A DNA stretch of 6,911 nucleotides. Source: Rickettsiales bacterium. Its GTDB lineage: Bacteria > Pseudomonadota > Alphaproteobacteria > Rickettsiales > UBA3002. The position numbers and the translations under genes are program-made. The notes beneath the pieces were generated by a model that had not been told where the DNA came from, made no database searches, and saw only the letters and a program-made list of their open reading frames with translations. The stretch lies in contig CANEUT010000086.1 of the NCBI GenBank assembly GCA_947441895.1, positions 1 through 6,911 on the forward strand, read 5' to 3'. Positions 1-5,768 of this stretch are shown piece by piece; the first letter of the stretch is position 1; each line of letters starts with the position of its first letter.

Positions 1-45
1 CAGGCCGAGGGCAGATATGGCGAAGTGGGCCACTTGAATTGGTGA
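1..45 (+). CDS. Possible C-terminal end of an upstream gene (partial)
   Basis: Reading from base 1, the frame is open for 14 codons and ends at TGA (43-45), giving the tail QAEGRYGEVGHLNW. The product is not recognised and the fragment is too short for any family call. The alternative is that this is non-coding upstream sequence of the VOC gene: the VOC frame is also open back to the window edge, so open frame alone is weak evidence. Low confidence. Confidence 0.2.
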   Translation, partial: QAEGRYGEVGHLNW

Positions 46-61
46 TTGTGTGCCATATATG
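34..61 (+). promoter_or_regulatory. Weak candidate sigma70-type promoter for the VOC gene
   Basis: TTGAAT (34-39) and TATATG (56-61) are separated by 16 nt; each matches the sigma70 consensus at 4 of 6 positions. Transcription would begin near 68, ahead of both candidate VOC starts (93 and 174). This is inference from pattern matching only, and AT-rich sequence gives such matches by chance. Confidence 0.2.
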
Positions 62-92
62 GGCAACCATATTCATTCGAAATCTACCGTAT

Positions 93-590
93 ATGAAATT
101 TCGTAAGGCTATAATTATCATCATTGCCGTACTGTTTATAACTGGGTGCAACAATTCCAATGCGGAGACAGCGATGGGCACGAATAAAAATCCGGCAATA
201 TATTTTGAGATACCAGTTACAGACATGCCGCGTGCGAAAGCATTTTATGAGGCGGTTTTTGGGTATGATTTCGTTTCAGAGAATATCCATAAAAACGAGA
301 TGGCTTTTCTGCCTTTTAATGAAGATGCAAAAGGTATCACGGGCGCACTTGCCAAGGGCGACACTTACAAACCCTCAAAAAACGGTTCTCTCATTTATCT
401 GAGTGTTGACGATATCGATAAGATTATCGCTTTAGCAATGAAACATGGTGGCAAAGAATTATTCCCACGCACGCAAGCAAATGAGTATGGTTTTGTAGCG
501 GAAATTGAAGATTCGGAAGGCAACAGAATTGGTCTTTCCGAATCCATAGAATACCCATTAATTGAGAATGCCTCGCAATTAAGTTGTTGA
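93..590 (+). CDS. VOC (glyoxalase/bleomycin-resistance fold) family protein, possible lipoprotein
   Basis: The 165-residue product has one VOC domain at about residues 33-155. It starts with PAIYFEIPVTDMPRAKAFYE, typical of small proteins annotated as 'related to lactoylglutathione lyase', and ends with EIEDSEGNRIGL, the usual last beta-strand region with its Glu/Asp-Gly-Asn turn. VOC enzymes use a divalent metal in a beta-alpha-beta-beta-beta cup; the substrate cannot be told here. From the ATG at 93 the N-terminus is MKFRK, a hydrophobic stretch, then the lipobox-like ITGC (residues 16-19), which would make it an exported lipoprotein. No good ribosome binding site precedes 93. By contrast the ATG at 174 has GGAG at 164-167 with 6 nt spacing and would give a cytosolic protein of about 138 residues, the usual length of this family. 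The start is therefore uncertain; the family is well supported. It lies upstream of the receptor operon, probably as a separate unit because a promoter and Fur box intervene. Confidence 0.85.
   Translation: MKFRKAIIIIIAVLFITGCNNSNAETAMGTNKNPAIYFEIPVTDMPRAKAFYEAVFGYDFVSENIHKNEMAFLPFNEDAKGITGALAKGDTYKPSKNGSLIYLSVDDIDKIIALAMKHGGKELFPRTQANEYGFVAEIEDSEGNRIGLSESIEYPLIENASQLSC
164..167 (+). promoter_or_regulatory. Ribosome binding site supporting an internal VOC start at 174
   Basis: GGAG lies 6 nt before the ATG at 174, which begins MGTNKNPAIYFEIPV, exactly where the VOC domain begins. The upstream ATG at 93 has no comparable Shine-Dalgarno sequence. This site is the main reason to doubt the lipoprotein reading. 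Confidence 0.4.
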
Positions 591-614
591 CAGGCGCAAA
601 CCCATAATTATACA
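587..614 (+). promoter_or_regulatory. Candidate promoter of the TonB receptor operon
   Basis: A perfect -35 hexamer TTGACA (587-592) overlaps the TGA stop codon of the VOC gene. It is followed after 16 nt by TATACA (609-614), a 4-of-6 match to the -10 consensus. Transcription would start near 621, about 70 nt before the receptor start codon and just ahead of the Fur box, so Fur bound there would block initiation or early elongation. Inferred from sequence pattern. Confidence 0.45.
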
Positions 615-632
615 AAGCAGGCCGTCTGCCAA

Positions 633-647
633 TGAGAATCATTATCA
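633..647 (+). promoter_or_regulatory. Fur box (iron-responsive operator)
   Basis: TGAGAATCATTATCA matches the 7-1-7 Fur palindrome TGATAATNATTATCA at every defined position but one (G for T at 636). It lies 43 nt before the receptor start codon. A second, looser inverted repeat, atcatt (644-649) and aatgat (657-662), overlaps its right side and could extend the site to a second Fur dimer. Known biology: Fur with Fe2+ represses iron-uptake genes from such sites. This makes iron the likely cargo of the downstream receptor system. Confidence 0.75.
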
Positions 648-689
648 TTCAAATGAAATGATTTCTCTTGATTATAATGTGGAGAAAAA

Positions 690-2951
690 ATGAGAAGCCA
701 TCACTTACACCTGCTTATTGCCACTAGCATATTAAGCAGTGTTGCACTGTCGCTTCCTGCATTTGCCGCAGAAGAAAAGAAAGATGTGCAAGACAAGCGT
801 GTGAAGGTGATGGAGCGCGTGACTGTGATTGGATCGCAAGATCGGCGTGAGGAGATTCCGGGTTCGGCAAGTATTGTGAGCAAGGAAACGCTGGATCGTT
901 ATCAACATACTGATGTGCACCGTGCGCTTCAGGAAGTGCCGGGCGTGATTGTGCAGGAAGAAGACGGGCATGGGCTGCGTCCGAATATTGCCATTCGTGG
1001 TGGACGCTCGAACCGCAGCGCCGACATCACCCTGATGGAAGATAATATTCTCACCGGCCCTGCACCTTATGCCGCGCCGGAAGCCTATTATTTTCCGCAG
1101 ATGGATCGGATGGAGTCGCTGGAAGTTATTAAAGGCGCCGGCGCAGTGAAATATGGACCACGCACCACCAATGGCGTGCTCAACATGGTGACCAAACCCA
1201 TTCCGAGTAAGAAACAGGCTGATTTTGTAGCGGAGACCGGAAGCTATGGCACGCACCGGGCCGGGCTTACCACTGGCGTGAATCTTGAAAATGTGGGGCT
1301 GATGCTGAACGCCGTGCACAAAGAAACGGAGGGCTTCAAAGACCTCGATTTTGTTGGCGGTGATACGGGATATGACGTGCAGGATGTGCTGGGTAAATTT
1401 CGCCTGAGTACCGATAAATCCGCAGAGCGTTATCAAGAGCTGGAAATTAAACTGGGCGGCTATGATGAGATTTCTAACGAAACCTATCTCGGCCTTACTG
1501 CGGCTGATTTTCGTGCAAATCCCAACCGCCGCTATGGCTCAAGCCAGCTCGACCGGATGGACAACACCGCATGGCAAGCCGCCGCGACGCATTTTATTGA
1601 ACTCACACCGCGCACCAACCTCACCAGCACGCTCTATCACAATGAAGTGGATCGCAGCTGGTATCGCCTGAATGCGGTGCGTATTGGTGGTGTGCGGCGC
1701 GATATTGGAACCATATTCAATGATACCACCGCCAACGCTGCCTATATCACTTCGCTGAAATCCGCTAATTCCGCCGATGATTTCATCCAGCGCGATAATG
1801 CCCGTACCTATTTCGCGCAAGGGTTCCAATCCGCCATCGCGACGGAATTTGCTGTCGGCGAAACCAAAAACAAGCTCGAAATTGGTGGGCGCTATCATCA
1901 GGATGAGGAAGATCGTTATCAGCGCGAAGACATTTACACTATGGTAAATGGGCGCATGGTGCTTGCGTCTCGCGGCACACCAGGCGCGGCAGGCAACCGC
2001 GTGCAATATGCCGACAGCTATAGTGCTTTTGTACAAAACGAGCTGAGCTGGGATCGGTGGACGTTCACCCCCGGACTTCGCTTTGAGCACATCACCCTTG
2101 GACGCGATGATTACGGCGCGTCGGATCCCGGTCGCACGGGGTCCGCACGCACCAATTTTGAAAACACCCTAGACGTCTTTATTCCCGGCGCGGGTGTGAC
2201 GTATGCAGTAACGCCCGAATGGAAGCTGCTGGGCGGCGTGCATAAGGGGTTTGCGCCTCCGGGTGTGCCCAACAGCGCCGCCGAAGCCGCGTTCACCGAG
2301 GAAGAAGAAAGCATCAACTACGAGTTTGGCACGCGCTATAAGTCAGGCAATCTCAGTGGCGAAATGATCGGGTTCCTCAACGATTATAAAAATCTGCTGG
2401 GGCGTGATACCTTCTCATCCGGCGGCAGCGGAAGCGGCGATACGTTTAACGGCGGTGAAGTGCAGGTGCATGGCCTGGAGGCCAGCGTTGGCTATGATGC
2501 AGGGCAGGCGGCGGGGTTGCATAAGCATTATCGTCTACCACTGGTCGCCACCTACACGCATACAAGAAGCGAATTCAAAAATAGTTTTGTCAGCAGTTTC
2601 TCGGAATGGGGTAATGTGCAATCGGGTTTTGAACTGCCGTATATGCCGCACCATCAGTTGTATCTCTCCGCAGGTCTTGAGACCGATGACTGGGGTATTT
2701 CGCTTGGTGGAAAATATGTAAGTAAAATGCGCTCGGTAGCGGGCAAGGGGGCGATTCCTGAAAATCGTCTGGTGGAAGATCACTGGGTGTTTAACGTTGC
2801 AGGTGAATATAAAATCACCACTCAGGTCAGCGGATTTGCCACCATCGATAACCTGTTTGATGAAACCTATACGGCGGCACTGCGTCCTGCCGGTTACCGC
2901 CCTGGCATGCCGATGACGGCAATGGCGGGAGTGAAAATTGCATTATGGTAG
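690..2951 (+). CDS. FecA-like TonB-dependent outer-membrane receptor (ferric chelate uptake)
   Basis: The 753-residue product begins with a signal peptide (about residues 1-26, cut after LPAFA), followed by a TonB-box-like ERVTVIG (42-48). The plug domain spans about 53-170, with RPNIAIRGG (97-105) and the terminal plug motif IKGAGAVKYGPRTTNGVLNM (147-166). The rest is a 22-strand-type beta-barrel ending in VKIALW. PYAAPEAYYFP (126-136) and TYLGLTAADFRANPNRRYG (265-283) are typical of the FecA group, so ferric citrate or a similar iron chelate is the likely ligand. Unlike E. coli FecA there is no N-terminal STN signalling domain: only about 25 residues separate the signal peptide from the plug, so it should not signal to an anti-sigma factor. 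GGAG (681-684) precedes the ATG by 5 nt. It is the first gene of the tonB-exbB-exbD operon, behind a Fur box. The ligand is inferred; the receptor class is certain. Confidence 0.95.
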   Translation: MRSHHLHLLIATSILSSVALSLPAFAAEEKKDVQDKRVKVMERVTVIGSQDRREEIPGSASIVSKETLDRYQHTDVHRALQEVPGVIVQEEDGHGLRPNIAIRGGRSNRSADITLMEDNILTGPAPYAAPEAYYFPQMDRMESLEVIKGAGAVKYGPRTTNGVLNMVTKPIPSKKQADFVAETGSYGTHRAGLTTGVNLENVGLMLNAVHKETEGFKDLDFVGGDTGYDVQDVLGKFRLSTDKSAERYQELEIKLGGYDEISNETYLGLTAADFRANPNRRYGSSQLDRMDNTAWQAAATHFIELTPRTNLTSTLYHNEVDRSWYRLNAVRIGGVRRDIGTIFNDTTANAAYITSLKSANSADDFIQRDNARTYFAQGFQSAIATEFAVGETKNKLEIGGRYHQDEEDRYQREDIYTMVNGRMVLASRGTPGAAGNRVQYADSYSAFVQNELSWDRWTFTPGLRFEHITLGRDDYGASDPGRTGSARTNFENTLDVFIPGAGVTYAVTPEWKLLGGVHKGFAPPGVPNSAAEAAFTEEEESINYEFGTRYKSGNLSGEMIGFLNDYKNLLGRDTFSSGGSGSGDTFNGGEVQVHGLEASVGYDAGQAAGLHKHYRLPLVATYTHTRSEFKNSFVSSFSEWGNVQSGFELPYMPHHQLYLSAGLETDDWGISLGGKYVSKMRSVAGKGAIPENRLVEDHWVFNVAGEYKITTQVSGFATIDNLFDETYTAALRPAGYRPGMPMTAMAGVKIALW

Positions 2952-2960
2952 GATAAACGA

Positions 2961-3554
2961 ATGTACGCGATTCCTTTGGATACATCTTCAAACATGAGGG
3001 CGATGGCTGGTTCCATCGCCATTCATGTGGTTGTGGCAGCATGGTTTTTATCGTCTGCGACACCGGTCGAAATCACGCCACAGCAGATGATTAAGGTAAC
3101 GCTCGTGGCCGCGCCGAGTGCAGAGCCGGTTGAACAAAAACCAACGGTTGCTCCTCAGCCAACATTAAAAGAATCCCCTCGTGCAATGCAGAAAGCAAAA
3201 GCCCAGCCCCCTACACCGGCGGCACCAGCGGCGGGGCGAACCGCTAACACCACCGAAACCGCACAGATGGTGATGACCAAACCTTTGTTCGACGCCGCGT
3301 ATCTGAACAATCCCGCACCGGAATATCCATCCCATGCCAAGCGCAGAAATATGGAAGGAACGGTGATGCTGGATGTCGCGGTCAGCATAGCAGGGACAGC
3401 GCATCAAGTGGGTATTGCCGTAAGCAGCGGATTTTCATTGCTTGATGAATCGGCGAAACATGCCGTATCGCGCTGGAAATTTGTTCCGGCCAAACGTGGT
3501 GGTGAAATTGTGGAGGCACGCGTCATGGTGCCAATTGAATTCAGACTGGAGTAA
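2961..3554 (+). CDS. tonB: Energy transducer TonB
   Basis: The 197-residue protein has the three parts of TonB. One N-terminal membrane helix (about 15-33) contains the S-x3-H pair (S18 and H22) conserved in TonB proteins. A Pro/Ala/Lys-rich periplasmic spacer follows at about 51-95. The C-terminal TonB domain (about 117-196) contains the YPSHAKRRNMEGTV motif at 122-135 and SRWKFVPAKRGG near 170-181. The spacer is short, so the protein is smaller than E. coli TonB. It carries energy from ExbB/ExbD to the TonB box of the outer-membrane receptor. It starts 9 nt after the receptor gene; its Shine-Dalgarno AGGA (2950-2953) overlaps the receptor's stop codon, indicating coupled expression. The context suggests a TonB dedicated to the adjacent receptor rather than a general housekeeping one. 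Confidence 0.95.
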   Translation: MYAIPLDTSSNMRAMAGSIAIHVVVAAWFLSSATPVEITPQQMIKVTLVAAPSAEPVEQKPTVAPQPTLKESPRAMQKAKAQPPTPAAPAAGRTANTTETAQMVMTKPLFDAAYLNNPAPEYPSHAKRRNMEGTVMLDVAVSIAGTAHQVGIAVSSGFSLLDESAKHAVSRWKFVPAKRGGEIVEARVMVPIEFRLE

Positions 3555-3561
3555 AAACATC

Positions 3562-4209
3562 ATGAATCTTACCTATGTTTTTGAACAGGGCGACCCCTTA
3601 TTAATCAGTGTCTTTCTGCTATTGCTTGTCATGTCGTTTGCCAGCTGGTGGGTGATTTTTCTTAAAATAAGCCAGCATCGCAAAGAACAAAAATCCCTTG
3701 CCGAATTTCAGGCGCAAGTGATGCAAAAAGCGGATTGGCCTTTGCACTTAGGTGCAGCTCACGCGCACACAGGCAGCATTGGCGTATTGGTAACCGAAGC
3801 GATCAAACAACACATCGCCTTACCGGCGGATGCGGATAGCAATCGTCGAGAAAAACTGCTCACTGCGTATCTTGCACAAACGCTGGACAGGTTGCGCGCC
3901 GAATTCGATAAAGGATTGACGCTGCTCGCATCGGTTGGCAGTTCCTCGCCTTTTATCGGGTTGTTCGGCACGGTGTGGGGGATTTACGGCGCGCTTACCC
4001 GCATCGCAGCGGAAGGTAACGCCAGCTTGAATGTGGTTGCAGGCCCCATGGGTGAAGCATTAGTAGCAACCGCCGTGGGGCTTTTTGCCGCCATCCCCGC
4101 GGTGCTCGCCTATAACGCTTTCGTGCGTCAAAATCGTCTTTTAGTGCAAGATTTGCGGCATGTCGCCGAGCAAATGACATTACAATTATCTGCGCGTGAG
4201 AGGAAATAA
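3562..4209 (+). CDS. exbB: ExbB-like MotA/TolQ/ExbB proton channel subunit
   Basis: The 215-residue inner-membrane protein has three hydrophobic segments: about residues 12-34, 118-145 and 163-187. The conserved MotA/TolQ/ExbB core includes LASVGSSSPFIGLFGTVWGI (122-141) and GPMGEALVATAVGLFAAIPA (161-180). With ExbD it forms the proton-driven motor that energises TonB. The frame is open back to an earlier ATG at 3442, but that lies inside tonB. The start at 3562 is preferred because it follows tonB by 7 nt, has GGAG at 3548-3551, and gives the family's usual N-terminus (a short periplasmic segment before helix 1). TolQ is the main alternative; linkage to tonB and a TonB receptor, with no tolA, tolB or pal in the window, favours ExbB. 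Confidence 0.93.
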   Translation: MNLTYVFEQGDPLLISVFLLLLVMSFASWWVIFLKISQHRKEQKSLAEFQAQVMQKADWPLHLGAAHAHTGSIGVLVTEAIKQHIALPADADSNRREKLLTAYLAQTLDRLRAEFDKGLTLLASVGSSSPFIGLFGTVWGIYGALTRIAAEGNASLNVVAGPMGEALVATAVGLFAAIPAVLAYNAFVRQNRLLVQDLRHVAEQMTLQLSARERK

Positions 4210-4622
4210 TGGCACTCGGCGGATTCGATAAAGACGATTTTCAGGCGCCGATGGCAGAGATCAACACCACGCCACTGGTGGATGTGATGCTGGTGTTGTT
4301 GGTAATTTTTCTGGTGACGGCACCAATGCTCACGCAAGCCATCAAACTGGAACTTCCCAGTGACAGCGCCTCGGCCATTGCCGATGATAAACCCATTGCC
4401 CTTTCGATTGACGCAAACGGCCAATATTACTGTGATAAAACCGCCATCACATCAGAAGATTTGGCAAGGCGCTTTAAAGATGCAGCCTCCGTCAACCCCA
4501 AACAACCTATACATTTGCGCGCCGATAAAAAAACGCCCTACGAAAAAGTCAGCCACATTCTGGCTGCCGCGCAAGCAAATGGCCTTAATAATATTGGTTT
4601 TGTAACGCAATCAGAAAAGTAG
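4209..4622 (+). CDS. exbD: ExbD-like biopolymer transport protein
   Basis: The 137-residue protein has a short cytoplasmic N-terminus, a single membrane helix (about 22-42) and a periplasmic domain. The motif MAEINTTPLVDVMLVLLVIF (15-34) carries the membrane aspartate D25, the residue that takes part in proton translocation in ExbD/TolR/MotB-type proteins. IHLRADKKTPYEKV (101-114) and NNIGFVT (127-133) are the usual periplasmic-domain signatures. Its ATG overlaps the exbB stop codon (TAATG, 1-nt overlap) and GAGAGG (4198-4203) is the ribosome binding site, so translation is coupled to exbB. It is the last gene of the operon; no strong terminator is visible after it. Confidence 0.94.
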   Translation: MALGGFDKDDFQAPMAEINTTPLVDVMLVLLVIFLVTAPMLTQAIKLELPSDSASAIADDKPIALSIDANGQYYCDKTAITSEDLARRFKDAASVNPKQPIHLRADKKTPYEKVSHILAAAQANGLNNIGFVTQSEK

Positions 4623-4647
4623 AGCCGTTGGTGTAACGAATGATGCA

Positions 4648-4830
4648 CTAAATTTCCGCCTTCCTCTGCTTCACCAGCCCTTTGATCTTCCTATCGCCAA
4701 CCCAGAACCATTTCATTTGTTGGCTGGCACACAGCACCCCTTCATCTAGCCTCTGTACTTGTGGTGACGATTCTGGGTAGAAAGCTGTAGCCACGAAAAT
4801 CAAAGAGGTTACATGCCCGATCTTGCTAGT
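4648..4830 (-). other. Unassigned minus-strand open frame in the exbD-rcnA gap, possible gene remnant
   Basis: On the minus strand a frame is open from 4830 to a TAG at 4648-4650 (60 codons). It has no ATG near its beginning; possible starts are TTG at 4803, GTG at 4794 and ATG at 4716, none with a Shine-Dalgarno sequence. The ATG version would be only 22 residues, starting MKWFWVGDRKIKGLV and rich in Lys/Arg and Trp. The frame covers almost the whole 190-nt gap (4623-4812), which has no other coding content and no clear promoter or T-tract terminator. It could be the decayed 3' end of an old gene, a short unannotated peptide, or chance. I do not recognise a family. Confidence 0.2.
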
Positions 4831-5721
4831 TTAATTGCCCAAGGTTCTGCCAATTTATGGATTTTTATTCCCACGGCCATTGTGCTGGGGGCGTTGCACG
4901 GGCTGGAACCAGGCCATTCCAAAACCATGATGGCGGCGTTTATCATCGCCGTTCGTGGTTCGGTGCGGCAGGCGGTGCTGCTTGGTTTGGCGGCGACAAT
5001 TTCACACACGGTGGTGGTGTGGGTGGTGGCGCTGGGCGGTGTGTATTTGCTGGGTGAACATTTCAGCGCCGAAGGGGTGGAGCCTTATTTTCAAGTGGTG
5101 TCTGGCATGCTGATGATGCTGATTGCGGCGTGGATGCTGCGACGCATATGGGTTCAGCAGCATGCGTATGACCATCATCACCATCACGACCACCATGATC
5201 ACGAACATGAAGAAGAACATCATCACCACGGCGATCGCTACACAGGGCACGAACATGGTCATGGCTGCGCGTGCCACAGCGCCGATGATGAGGATGACGA
5301 AGAATTTTTGGCGCGAATCGAGGCGGAGCGTCTACAAGCGCAAGATGCCCATGCCCGCGCCCATGCGAAAGAAATTGAACGCCGATTCGCTGGGGCGCAA
5401 AGCGTTACCACGGGGCAGATTATTTTGTTCGGCCTCACGGGTGGGCTTATTCCGTGTCCGGCGTCTATCACGTTGCTGCTGCTGTGTTTGCAGCTGAACA
5501 AAATAACCCTCGGTGCCACGCTGGTGCTTGGGTTTAGTGTGGGCTTGGCGCTTACGCTGGTGTTCACCGGTGTGGTGGCGTCGCTAAGCATGCGCCATGC
5601 GCAAAAGCGTTGGAACGGCTTTGCAACCATCACCCAAAAAGCGCCCTATGTTTCTGGCGGTATTATTTTGCTAATCGGTCTTTATGTTGCCTTACACGGA
5701 GCGCAGGCGCTTATTGCCTAA
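4813..5721 (+). CDS. rcnA: RcnA-type nickel/cobalt efflux permease (NicO family)
   Basis: The 302-residue inner-membrane protein has an N-terminal membrane half (about 15-112) with the family signature HGLEPGHSKTMMAAF (29-43) and LGLAATISHTVVVW (57-70). A hydrophilic metal-binding loop spans about 115-195, and a C-terminal membrane half (about 201-298) carries LFGLTGGLIPCPASITLLLL (205-224). It closely resembles E. coli RcnA along its length, including DAHARAHAKEIERRF (178-192) in the loop end. The expected role is export of Ni2+ and Co2+ from the cytoplasm. The loop has 18 His residues between 117 and 155, then a CAC pair (152-154) and an acidic run (DDEDDEE, 158-164); it makes the protein longer than E. 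coli RcnA. GAGG (4805-4808) lies 4 nt before the ATG. No rcnR-like repressor gene and no G-tract RcnR operator are visible, so its regulation is unknown. It is on the same strand as exbD but 190 nt away, so probably a separate unit. Confidence 0.95.
   Translation: MPDLASLIAQGSANLWIFIPTAIVLGALHGLEPGHSKTMMAAFIIAVRGSVRQAVLLGLAATISHTVVVWVVALGGVYLLGEHFSAEGVEPYFQVVSGMLMMLIAAWMLRRIWVQQHAYDHHHHHDHHDHEHEEEHHHHGDRYTGHEHGHGCACHSADDEDDEEFLARIEAERLQAQDAHARAHAKEIERRFAGAQSVTTGQIILFGLTGGLIPCPASITLLLLCLQLNKITLGATLVLGFSVGLALTLVFTGVVASLSMRHAQKRWNGFATITQKAPYVSGGIILLIGLYVALHGAQALIA
5172..5245 (+). repeat. Low-complexity CAT/CAC-rich tract within rcnA
   Basis: Runs of cat/cac/gac/gaa codons encode the His/Asp/Glu part of the RcnA cytoplasmic loop. 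Such tracts commonly vary in length between strains by slippage. In this copy the frame is intact. Confidence 0.6.
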
Positions 5722-5731
5722 CGCTAAATGA

Positions 5732-5758
5732 TGGCCGGAAGCAAGCTGCCTCCGGCCA
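5732..5758. terminator. Hairpin terminator between convergent genes
   Basis: TGGCCGGA (5732-5739) and TCCGGCCA (5751-5758) form a perfect 8-bp GC-rich stem. Inside it gca (5741-5743) and tgc (5747-5749) can add three pairs after one A/C mismatch, leaving a 3-nt loop. It starts 10 nt after the rcnA stop and ends 10 nt before the stop codon of the convergent gene, so it probably ends both transcripts. No clear T-tract follows on the plus strand; on the minus strand the sequence after it is TCATTTAGC, only weakly T-rich. Confidence 0.65.
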
Positions 5759-5768
5759 CCATGCGAAG

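Noticed and set aside
617..629. Small hairpin gcag/ctgc after the VOC gene as a terminator
   Set aside because: The stem is only 4 bp (5 with a G-U pair) and no T-tract follows, so it is too weak to call.
732..1436. 234-codon open frame antisense to the receptor gene
   Set aside because: It lies wholly opposite a certain TonB-dependent receptor gene, has no ribosome binding site or family motif, and its length is explained by the codon bias of the sense gene.
1539..2090. 183-codon antisense frame within the receptor gene
   Set aside because: Same reason: a shadow of the sense strand with no protein-family features.
3442..3561. Earlier ATG for exbB, giving 40 extra residues
   Set aside because: The extension lies inside the tonB coding region, has no family similarity, and the ATG at 3562 has a ribosome binding site and the usual ExbB N-terminus.
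4623..4812. RcnR operator or NiCo/cobalamin riboswitch upstream of rcnA
   Set aside because: No G-tract palindrome of the RcnR type and no recognisable riboswitch core motifs were seen by eye; a covariance-model search would settle it.
5172..5245. Tandem repeat or CRISPR-like array
   Set aside because: It is in-frame low-complexity His/Asp/Glu coding sequence in rcnA, with no regular repeat-spacer pattern.
5002..5277. Minus-strand frame rich in Met and Val opposite the His-rich part of rcnA
   Set aside because: Its odd composition is simply the reverse complement of cat/cac/gac codons; no independent evidence for a gene.
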